Of a stretch of DNA of 53,338 bases, positions 35,601 to 42,468 are shown piece after piece (within the stretch, counting starts at the first letter, position 1; each line of letters begins with the position of its first letter). Location of the stretch: assembly GCA_016744975.1 (NCBI GenBank), contig JADGDI010000006.1, positions 1-53,338 of the forward strand, read 5' to 3'. Source of the DNA: Hyphomicrobiales bacterium. GTDB taxonomy: Bacteria; Pseudomonadota; Alphaproteobacteria; Rhizobiales; OSC116. Both the position numbers and the translations under genes were made by a program. Below the pieces are notes generated by a model. It was not told the DNA's origin. It worked only from the letters and a program-made list of their open reading frames with translations, and did not search any database.

Positions 35601-38225
35601 GCCGATTATAAAATTAAAGTTCAAAGCGACCATCTATATGTCGCAGCGGCTCATACATTCTTACATTATCTTAGCCAAATAAAGACAGCGCCTGGCGCTA
35701 TAGGGCTTGATAAGGTGCAACCAGCTCATCAAATTACGCGCTACTTCTCCTCAGGTGCTATGAGTTATGGAGCGCTTGTCAAGCCCGCCCATCGCGCGGT
35801 TGCGCAAGGCACAAACATTGTTGGCGGCCTATCGAATTCAGGTGAGGGTGGCGAGGAGTTTGCTCGTGCTAACTCTATATTATCCAGCCGAATAAGGCAA
35901 TTTGCTTCAGGCCGTTTTGGCGTTTGGGCAGGGTATTTGGCCGACCCGCTACTTGAAGAAGTTGAAATTAAAATCGCCCAAGGCGCGAAACCTGGCGAGG
36001 GTGGGCAGCTGCCCGCCAAAAAAGTAACCGTAGAAATGGCATCAATGCGCGGCGGTACACCAGGTGTTGAACTGGTTTCACCGCCCCCACATCATGACAC
36101 TTATTCGATTGAAGATTTGGCGCAATTAATCCATGATTGTAAAGCCACGCGCCGCAGGGTGATCGTTAAATTAGTATCCTCAGAAGGCATTGGCACTATT
36201 GCGGTGGGTGTTGCCAAAGCAGGTGCCGATGTGATTAATGTTGCTGGCGGCACAGGCGGCACGGGCGCGGCGCAAGTTACCAGCTTAAAACATACTGGCC
36301 GTGCTGCTGAAATTGGCATTGCCGAAGTGCATAAAGCATTGTCGCAAAATGGCCTGCGCGATAAGGTTATCCTACGCACCTCTGGCGCACATCAGATTGG
36401 TTTAGACGTGGTTAAATCTGCAATTTTAGGTGCAGATAGTTTTGAATTTGGCACGGCAGCATTGATGATGCTTGGTTGTGTTCAGGCCAAAACTTGCAAC
36501 ATTAAATGCCCTGTCGGTCTGACCACAAACCCAGAAGTTTATGACGGCGATGCCCGCATTCTGGCACAATATTATATGAGCCTTGCCCATGAAGTGCGCC
36601 AAATATTAGCTAAAATCGGTGCTGAAAGCTTGGCTGCCATTCGTGGTCGCACCGATTTACTGCATTTGCTGGACCATGATAAAATGGTTGGCGCGTTAGA
36701 TTTACGCGGCCTATTGCAGCAAGTGCCTATCGTTAAAATTGACAAGCCGATTTATATTGAAGCAGAGTTTAAACATGATGATAAGGCTTATGCTCTTGTT
36801 CAGAAACATATTTTTTCTGGCGATGTGGCTAACATTAACATTGACGGTAAAAAGTGGCGCTTGAATAACCGCCATAAAACCGTCGGTGGGCAATTAGCCA
36901 TTGATATAGAACGGGCGCTAAATCATGAGCTTGATGATGGTGCACGCAGCAAAATTAAATCATTATACCGTGGACATAATGGCCGTTATCATTTGGGTGA
37001 AAATACTGTTAACATTATCACGACAGGCAGTGCAGGGCAAAGCTATGGCGCATTTAACATTGTCGGCATGAATTTGTGCCATCAAGGCACCTGCAATGAT
37101 GGCGTAGCGAAAGGCATAAGCGGCGGCACCATTGCTGTAACGCCACCCAAAAATGACGGTGTAAAGCTGGGTGTTCAAAATACATTGATTGGTAATTTTG
37201 CATTATTTGGCGCCACTGGCGGCATGGTATTTATCAACGGTGAGGCGGGAGATCGCTTTGCTGTGCGTAATTCAGGCGCGATGTCGGTGGTTGAAGGCGT
37301 GGGAGATTTTGCTTGTGAATATATGATCAATGGCATGGTGCTCAATATAGGCACTTATGGCAAAGGCTTTGCCAATGGCATGTCTGGCGGTAATGCATAT
37401 CAATATGACCCAGATAAAAAGTTTGAGCTTCTGCATGATGCCTCATCCATCCGCTATGGCTATTTGAAAGATGAAGGCTCCGTAACAAAAGACGAGGTTT
37501 TAGCGCATCAAGATATTGTAAAATATATGCTGGAGCAGCATATTGAGGCCACACAAAGTGCCCATGCAAAACAATTATTAGCCAATTGGGATATAGAAGC
37601 AGCTAATTTTGTTTATATGCAACCATTGGCGCTCGAGCAAACCCAATCTGCAAGCCACTTAGAAACACTTGGCCGTAAAACTTTGGTGGAAGAATTAAGC
37701 CATGCCATGGCAGAATATCAGATTAAGCCATTGCGTGACGCATTTACACAAGGCAAAGCTGTGTTAGCGGGGCGTGTGCCAGCCTATCAAGAAGTGGATA
37801 CTGAGCTGAGTTTTGAATTGCTAAACGCTTATGGCGTGATGCGCATTGCCAAACAAGTTGTACATTCGTTGGCCAAAAAACAAGGCGTTGAGGTGAACCC
37901 AATATTTGAAACCAAAGCCGCTAAAAATTTGGTTAAAACCGAAGATTACGCCCTTGTTGATGCCCTTGCTAAAGAATGTAAAAAAGCACTTGATAAATTT
38001 AGTGAGCAAGAATTGGCCATCATGCTGGCTGATAAACGCATTCGGGATTATAAAAAGAGCTTAATTTTGCGCGACGTGCAATCAATCTACTCGATGGGGT
38101 CAATGGCATGGATTATCGCACAAGATCGCCAAAACCGTGAAAAGATGGGACATATCCCAGATTTTAGCGAAACATTAGCTGAACAATTGGTAAAAACTAT
38201 GTTAAAAGCCAAGCAAGCAGCGTAA
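32694..38225 (+). CDS. gltB: Divergent long glutamate synthase large subunit
   Basis: The protein has 1843 aa against about 1480-1550 for usual GltB. The ATG at 32694 has an AAGGAAG site; an ORF extension upstream is rejected. Domains in order: class II glutaminase with nucleophile Cys27 (DSCGVGFI) after a 26-residue propeptide and with TRYSTNT and HNGELNT near 236-262; central domain (about 440-780); an extra segment at about 890-1002; FMN synthase domain from about 1003 (SSGAMSYGAL); Fe-S cysteines at 1262, 1268 and 1272; GXGXG beta-helix at about 1443-1570; then a 200-residue C-terminal extension after about 1640. It should convert glutamine and 2-oxoglutarate to two glutamates. No gltD follows; a diflavin reductase does. 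Confidence 0.9.
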   Translation: MSNFDTDFVADVEDRKLYDHEKYSDSCGVGFITNKKSIQSHDILVKTHEALCTIPHRGGMSAEGIGDGAGVNIDLSQRFFRKLTQDNKLELGQFAVANFFLPKDSSFDDDAVSLVEEKLRKFRFPIIMWRDMPVNNSILSDASVRAQLSIKQVIFERSSKLADASWHEFDMEIARCLAAIEGECYDISELDGFYPCSMSARTQVLKGRLNSNEVIPYFEDLRDPDHEIHSIFFHTRYSTNTEPATMMAQPFRRMAHNGELNTDKKNRLSEASIAKQQGRKLNFPKGQSDSARLDQTIARRIVDDGYTVVEAIVAMMPPAWENQTNIDPNIKAMLEYFSLYEEKNDGPAAIIFGNGQYVGARLDRLGLRPLRSVETEDYLAVMSEAGQINFSAETILNRGRIEAGDMLFWSHVEGRAYTGVQYLTKLAARHDYIAMLNAAKVDIEHLETADESLLGKNDDLSLDQQHIAYSLNDESFRFLLDPMLQNGAERVYAMGYGLTPNALSNKEGGMSQYFSQRFAQVTNPPLDSIREADGMTLRVALGGKPGFVEGQMQIILQSPILLQQDLAKLLSQKTVATRVLDISFNPNYEQERRNASRLELAIDELCDEVEAAARDNVGIIILSDRKISVKKAAMPLLLCIAAANQRLIKCGLRFNSSIVVDSGQLVSTHDAATALGFGASALFALTAQNRAGQMDAENQTNLMKNFKKSIEKSLMKTMGKFGLCTAESYIGGEFFESSFLDTKEPRLKRTFPHIDSPVGGVHFSDIATSAAKWHHQACQLDGENMPNIGLFKERGDGGGHSFGVASVREYGHMLDEKITYIEQDEPTHLRLLGDEADELGSDLAYRDFGYEARSPEQIDAHKITQGYHQFSQEMQKERMQRPATLRDVMALPVDVSDAQTREEFDQILGAQHIKGNLNYFICGLVIAPQSSGIYKISFANDADEKNNAKNNSRSRLKQLAEHFKARFSSADYKIKVQSDHLYVAAAHTFLHYLSQIKTAPGAIGLDKVQPAHQITRYFSSGAMSYGALVKPAHRAVAQGTNIVGGLSNSGEGGEEFARANSILSSRIRQFASGRFGVWAGYLADPLLEEVEIKIAQGAKPGEGGQLPAKKVTVEMASMRGGTPGVELVSPPPHHDTYSIEDLAQLIHDCKATRRRVIVKLVSSEGIGTIAVGVAKAGADVINVAGGTGGTGAAQVTSLKHTGRAAEIGIAEVHKALSQNGLRDKVILRTSGAHQIGLDVVKSAILGADSFEFGTAALMMLGCVQAKTCNIKCPVGLTTNPEVYDGDARILAQYYMSLAHEVRQILAKIGAESLAAIRGRTDLLHLLDHDKMVGALDLRGLLQQVPIVKIDKPIYIEAEFKHDDKAYALVQKHIFSGDVANINIDGKKWRLNNRHKTVGGQLAIDIERALNHELDDGARSKIKSLYRGHNGRYHLGENTVNIITTGSAGQSYGAFNIVGMNLCHQGTCNDGVAKGISGGTIAVTPPKNDGVKLGVQNTLIGNFALFGATGGMVFINGEAGDRFAVRNSGAMSVVEGVGDFACEYMINGMVLNIGTYGKGFANGMSGGNAYQYDPDKKFELLHDASSIRYGYLKDEGSVTKDEVLAHQDIVKYMLEQHIEATQSAHAKQLLANWDIEAANFVYMQPLALEQTQSASHLETLGRKTLVEELSHAMAEYQIKPLRDAFTQGKAVLAGRVPAYQEVDTELSFELLNAYGVMRIAKQVVHSLAKKQGVEVNPIFETKAAKNLVKTEDYALVDALAKECKKALDKFSEQELAIMLADKRIRDYKKSLILRDVQSIYSMGSMAWIIAQDRQNREKMGHIPDFSETLAEQLVKTMLKAKQAA

Positions 38226-38251
38226 AGAATAAAAATCTAATAAGGTTAGAT

Positions 38252-39994
38252 ATGTCTGAAAAAAGTAAAATTGATCACCCGTTTAATGAAGATCAACAAC
38301 AATGGTTGAGCGGTTTTTTTGCTGGTGCAAATACGCGCCTGTTGCAAGATGGCGGCCAAGAGCTTAGTAATCTACGCCCGTTAACTGTGCTGTTTGGAAC
38401 ACAAACAGGCAATAGCGAAACCATTGGCGAAGGCATTATATCGATGGCCGCTGACTATGGCTTAAGCGCAACTTTGGTCGATATGGACGATTTGGAAGTT
38501 GAAGATTTAGCTAAAATTGAACGCTTATTACTGATTTGTGCTACCTATGGCGAGGGCGAAATGCCTGATAATGCTGAAATATTATGGGAGGCGATCAGCG
38601 AAGATGATGCGCCAAGGCTTGAAGCTACAAATTTTTCAGTACTGGCATTAGGTGATAGCTCTTATGATGACTATTGTAAAGCAGGCATAGATTGGGATAG
38701 CCGCTTAGCTGAGCTTGGCGCTAAGCGCATTCATAACCGCGTTAATTGCAATGTAGATTTTGAAGATGATGCCGATAAATGGTGTGCTGCTGCCTTAGAT
38801 GCCATTAAAGACACGGGTTCTGCCCCAGAAGCAGGCGCGGCAATTACTGCAAAACCAACATTAAAAGCAGGAGCCAGTGACAAACCAAAATATGACCGTA
38901 AAAACCCATTCCCTGCTACCATGCTTGTTAATCGCCGCATATCTGGTGAAAATTCGAGCAAGCAAATCATGCATTATGAGCTTAGCTTAGCGGGTAGTGG
39001 CCTTCGCTATGAGGCAGGCGATGCGCTTAATATTATTGCCCAAAATGACCCAGAATTGGTGCAGTTAATTTTGGCACATTTAGGCCTAAGCGGTGATGAA
39101 ATGATCGATGGCTTAAAGCTTAAAACAGTTTTGCAAAATTTTTATGATATTAAATTGCCAACAGGCCCGTTCTTAGATGCTGCAGCTAAAAAATCAGGCG
39201 ATGAAGAATTAAATCGCTTGCTTGAAAATGCCGACAGAGAAGCCTTGAATGCCTATCTATGGGGTCGTGATGTGTCTGATTTTATCATCGATTTAAAACT
39301 AACCTTTGGCGCAGATGAATTTGTGCAATTGTTGCGCAAATTACAACCGCGGGCTTATTCCATCTCAAGTTCTGCCAAAGCCCATCAAGATGAGGTGCAT
39401 CTGACCATCAGTTCTGTGCGTTATAACAGTTTTGGCCGCAAACATGAAGGTTTGGCCTCTTGTTATTTGGCCGACCGTTTGGGGAAGAATGGTAAAGTCG
39501 GGGTATATTTTAGCCCCAATAAAGCATTCAGAGTGCCCAATGATGGTGATTTGCCGATCATTATGGTTGGCCCAGGTACTGGCGTTGCGCCATTTAGAGC
39601 CTTTTTAGAAGAGCGCGAAGCAACGGGCGCAACAGGCGATAACTGGCTAATTTTTGGCGATAGAAACGCCAAAGACGATTATATCTACCAAGATGAGATT
39701 GAGGAATGGCAAAAATCAGGACTTTTAAACAAGCTAGATTTGGCATTTTCGCGCGATCAGGCGGAGAAAATCTATGTTCAAACCCGCATGAAAGAAAATG
39801 GCGCAGAGCTGTTTAACTGGCTTGAACGCGGTGGTTATTTTTACGTTTGTGGTGACGCAACCTATATGGCCAAAGATGTTGACCAAACTTTGCAAGATAT
39901 TATTGCAGAACATGGAAAACTTGACCCAGCAGGGCTAAAAGATTATATGAATAGCCTAAAAAAATCCAAACGTTATGTGCGTGATGTTTATTAG
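38252..39994 (+). CDS. CysJ-like NADPH diflavin reductase (sulfite reductase flavoprotein alpha type)
   Basis: Soluble 580-aa flavoprotein. It opens with the FNEDQQQWLSGFFAG element, which I recall from diflavin reductases linked to nitrate or sulfite reductases. A flavodoxin domain (about 45-190: FGTQTGNSETIG, ATYGEGEMPDNA) is followed by the connecting and FAD domain (RAYSISSSAK near 366) and the NADPH domain (GPGTGVAPFRAFL, then YFYVCGDATYMAKDV), ending in the typical KRYVRDVY with a C-terminal aromatic residue. Electrons should run from NADPH through FAD to FMN. No sulfite reductase hemoprotein is in the window. It starts 26 bp after gltB, so the likely partner is the long GltB. Confidence 0.93.
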   Translation: MSEKSKIDHPFNEDQQQWLSGFFAGANTRLLQDGGQELSNLRPLTVLFGTQTGNSETIGEGIISMAADYGLSATLVDMDDLEVEDLAKIERLLLICATYGEGEMPDNAEILWEAISEDDAPRLEATNFSVLALGDSSYDDYCKAGIDWDSRLAELGAKRIHNRVNCNVDFEDDADKWCAAALDAIKDTGSAPEAGAAITAKPTLKAGASDKPKYDRKNPFPATMLVNRRISGENSSKQIMHYELSLAGSGLRYEAGDALNIIAQNDPELVQLILAHLGLSGDEMIDGLKLKTVLQNFYDIKLPTGPFLDAAAKKSGDEELNRLLENADREALNAYLWGRDVSDFIIDLKLTFGADEFVQLLRKLQPRAYSISSSAKAHQDEVHLTISSVRYNSFGRKHEGLASCYLADRLGKNGKVGVYFSPNKAFRVPNDGDLPIIMVGPGTGVAPFRAFLEEREATGATGDNWLIFGDRNAKDDYIYQDEIEEWQKSGLLNKLDLAFSRDQAEKIYVQTRMKENGAELFNWLERGGYFYVCGDATYMAKDVDQTLQDIIAEHGKLDPAGLKDYMNSLKKSKRYVRDVY

Positions 39995-40288
39995 TTAGTG
40001 CGCTGGGCTAGTCACCAAGCCAAATAACAAAATATCAATATTTTCTGACAGCCAAAAATTTCGGTATTTGAGGTTGCCAATAATATTTTCTTCGACATTT
40101 TTGTCTAAAAGCGATGCATGCAAAATCTGATTGCCCAATCGATCAAGCAAAAAACCCGGTATCATTACAATATTTAACGTTGGGCGCAAATGCCCTGCTT
40201 GCTTGCAGATAGCGAGGCGGCGATGGGGGATATGTTTTCTGGTTCTGAAATCACCTCCATGAAAGACGTCGTAAACGCGTATTGCCAT
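39995..40288 (-). CDS. Doubtful small hypothetical protein
   Basis: An open frame of about 97 aa (MAIRVYDVFHGGDFRTRKHI at the start) fills the space between the diflavin reductase and the DHFR-like gene, abutting the reductase stop codon. An alternative start lies 15 bp upstream at 40303. No family was recognised, there is no signal peptide, and no good ribosome binding site was seen for either start. It could be a real short gene or simply open sequence. Confidence 0.25.
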   Translation of the reverse strand: MAIRVYDVFHGGDFRTRKHIPHRRLAICKQAGHLRPTLNIVMIPGFLLDRLGNQILHASLLDKNVEENIIGNLKYRNFWLSENIDILLFGLVTSPAH

Positions 40289-40382
40289 TGTGTTATGGGG
40301 CAATTGAATGAGAAAATTTTAAGGCTTTACCGATCAATCTAATAGTTAGGCGGAAGTAATTATATGGTTTCCGCCCAATATG

Positions 40383-40913
40383 CTAAAGAATATCAAATTC
40401 TTGATAAATAATTCCATTATCGTGAATTTTAGTATCCGTTAAATTGGCGGAAATTCTTGTGCCATTGCCACCAAATAATTGAACACCATAACCTAATAAA
40501 ATGGGCGCACGCTTTAACCGTAATTTATCAATAGCATTGTTCGCAAGTAACCAACCTGCCAATTCGCCACCACCACACAAATAAATTGGGGCAGAACAGT
40601 TTGCCTTGAGCTTGTCGATTTCGGTTAAGATGTTGCTCGATATTTGTTTAACATCGGAATTTGAAGGCAGTTTGACAGAACTAGAAACAACTAAAGATTG
40701 CATACTAGGATATGGGTTTTGACCTGCTTCTAAACCATATTGATAGCCAAACTCATAGGTATTTCGACCCATGATGCAATGCGAATAAATTGATAGGCGT
40801 GCTATATAATCATCGACAATACTGCCTTGATGTGGGAATAGCGAAATATCGCCCTTAATGCCAGAAATAAAGCCATCTGCTGAGACCGCGACATCGTAAA
40901 TAAGAGGTTGCAT
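40383..40913 (-). CDS. Dihydrofolate reductase-like (RibD C-terminal domain) protein
   Basis: Cytoplasmic protein of 176 aa of the DHFR/RibD C-terminal superfamily. It starts with the characteristic strand and loop YDVAVSADGFISG, followed by the IMGRNTYEFGY segment (the family's MGRxTYE motif, NADPH-binding region) and IYLCGGGELAGWLL, the GGGxL region. This group includes many uncharacterised reductases distinct from FolA, so no substrate is proposed. It lies about 110 bp downstream of the 2-oxoacid dehydrogenase operon but has its own good promoter and an attenuator-like leader. Confidence 0.88.
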   Translation of the reverse strand: MQPLIYDVAVSADGFISGIKGDISLFPHQGSIVDDYIARLSIYSHCIMGRNTYEFGYQYGLEAGQNPYPSMQSLVVSSSVKLPSNSDVKQISSNILTEIDKLKANCSAPIYLCGGGELAGWLLANNAIDKLRLKRAPILLGYGVQLFGGNGTRISANLTDTKIHDNGIIYQEFDIL

Positions 40914-40920
40914 AAATGCT

Positions 40921-40976
40921 CCTGATAATAATTGAATTTATTGTTTAATATTTTCAATTATTTGTTCATTATCAGG
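40921..40976 (-). promoter_or_regulatory. Leader hairpin sequestering the ribosome binding site of the DHFR-like gene
   Basis: In the transcript CCTGATAAT pairs perfectly with ATTATCAGG, and an inner AATTGAA/TTCAATT stem (7 bp) stacks on it, leaving an eight-base bulge and a 16-base loop. The downstream arm covers three bases of the AGGAG site (40919-40923) of the DHFR-like gene. The upstream arm overlaps the start codon of a three-codon ORF. Confidence 0.6.
40958..40969 (-). CDS. Three-codon leader ORF (MNK) before the DHFR-like gene
   Basis: ATGAACAAATAA is preceded by a perfect AGGAGG at 40979-40984, 9 bp before the ATG. Its start codon lies in the upstream arm of the hairpin that hides the main ribosome binding site, so ribosomes initiating or stalling here would open the hairpin. 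It could be fortuitous, but the combination resembles translational attenuation leaders. Confidence 0.4.
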   Translation of the reverse strand: MNK

Positions 40977-40994
40977 ATCCTCCTATTTTTGACT

Positions 40995-41022
40995 ATTTTA
41001 ACTTGCATGTTAAGATTGTCAA
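40995..41022 (-). promoter_or_regulatory. Sigma70-type promoter of the DHFR-like gene
   Basis: On the minus strand TTGACA (41017-41022) and TAAAAT (40995-41000) are separated by 16 bp. Transcription would start near 40988, just before the AGGAGG of the leader ORF. The -35 lies directly beside the lpdV stop codon. Confidence 0.7.
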
Positions 41023-41025
41023 GAT

Positions 41026-42468
41026 TTAGATATGGATGGCGTGACCAAGTGCGGCCATGGCGCTTTCCATAAAAGCTTCATTCATGGTAGGGTGCACATG
41101 AACGGTGTCTGCAATATCCTCTAACCGTGTACCCATTTCGAGCGCCAACGCAAATTCCCCGCTCATTTCACTAATATGCGGCCCAACGGCTTGAATGCCA
41201 ATAATCACATGATTATCCGCCCGCGCAACCACCCTGATAAAGCCGCCCTCTTTGCCAATTTGTTGCGACAATGCGCGGCCATTGGCTGCTAGCGGAAATT
41301 TACCAATTTTAACCTCAATATTTTGTGTTTTGGCATCATTAGGCGACAGGCCAACGCTGATAATCTCAGGCTCAGTAAAGCAAATTGCCGCAATCGCAGC
41401 TGGTTCAAATTTTCGTTTTTGACCTGCAATAATCTCGGCCACCATTTCGCCTTGTGCCGAAGCCTTATGCGCTAACATAGGCTCACCAACAATATCGCCA
41501 ATTGCCCAGACATTGCGCATGCTGGTATGGCATCGCGCATCGACTTTAATGAAGCGGTTATCATCAAGCAGATCAACACCCATTTTATCCAGCCCCCAGC
41601 CATTCAAATTGGCTTGCCTGCCGACCGTTACTAGAATTTTATCCGCATCAATGATTTCAACCTTGCCATCTTTGGTTTCAAATTCAAACTCACCATGCTT
41701 GTTTAACCCCTTTGCCTTGGCATTTAAATGCAGCGCAACATCATGGGATTTTAACCAATTGGCAACGGGGCGGGTTAGCGCTTTATCAAAGCTTGGTAAT
41801 ATTTGCTTGCCCGCTTCAATGAACGTTACCTCACTGCCAAATTTTGCAAAGGCAATGCCCAATTCTAGGCCAATATAGCCCGCGCCAACCACTATTAATT
41901 TGTTTGGCAACTGTTTAAGGTCAAGCGCTTCGGTAGAGCCGATGACTTTGCCGCCAAACGGTAAAAATGGCAGCTCTGTGACTTTTGAACCGGTTGCTAA
42001 TATCACATGTTCAGCAGTGATTTTAAATTCTTCAGCCTCACCATTGGCGTTAGAAGTTTTAACCACGCATGTTTTGCCGTTTCGAAATGTTGCCCAACCA
42101 TGCACTATTTGCACATTGGCTTTTTTAAGCAGCATCTTAACACCGCCGCTTAATTGTTTAACAATGCCGTCTTTCCATGCGGATGTTTGGCTTAAATCTA
42201 AACTTGGTTGATGGCTTAAACGAATACCCAACTCACCGTCAACATTTGTGGCAATTTGCTTAATCTCATCAAATTTACTGGCGGCGTGGATGAGTGCCTT
42301 GGAGGGGATGCACCCGCGGATTAAGCATGTACCGCCAAGTTTTTGGTCTTCTACCAAAATAACATCGAGGCCTAGCTGACCTGCTCTTATGGCCGCCACA
42401 TAACCACCAGGGCCACCACCAACCACTAAAACTTGGCAATTTTTACGGCTTAAATTGACATGTGTCAT
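41026..42468 (-). CDS. lpdV: Dihydrolipoyl dehydrogenase (E3) of the branched-chain 2-oxoacid dehydrogenase complex
   Basis: FAD-dependent disulfide oxidoreductase of 480 aa that reoxidises E2-bound dihydrolipoamide with NAD+. The FAD-binding GGGPGGYVAAIRAGQLG is at the N-terminus. The redox disulfide is in GGTCLIRGCIPSKAL near residue 47, the NAD-binding fold in VVGAGYIGLELGIAFAKFGS, and the catalytic His-Glu pair in HVHPTMNEAFMESA near the C-terminus. The start overlaps the E2 stop by 4 bp. As the fourth gene of the operon it is probably dedicated to this complex. Confidence 0.96.
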   Translation of the reverse strand: MTHVNLSRKNCQVLVVGGGPGGYVAAIRAGQLGLDVILVEDQKLGGTCLIRGCIPSKALIHAASKFDEIKQIATNVDGELGIRLSHQPSLDLSQTSAWKDGIVKQLSGGVKMLLKKANVQIVHGWATFRNGKTCVVKTSNANGEAEEFKITAEHVILATGSKVTELPFLPFGGKVIGSTEALDLKQLPNKLIVVGAGYIGLELGIAFAKFGSEVTFIEAGKQILPSFDKALTRPVANWLKSHDVALHLNAKAKGLNKHGEFEFETKDGKVEIIDADKILVTVGRQANLNGWGLDKMGVDLLDDNRFIKVDARCHTSMRNVWAIGDIVGEPMLAHKASAQGEMVAEIIAGQKRKFEPAAIAAICFTEPEIISVGLSPNDAKTQNIEVKIGKFPLAANGRALSQQIGKEGGFIRVVARADNHVIIGIQAVGPHISEMSGEFALALEMGTRLEDIADTVHVHPTMNEAFMESAMAALGHAIHI

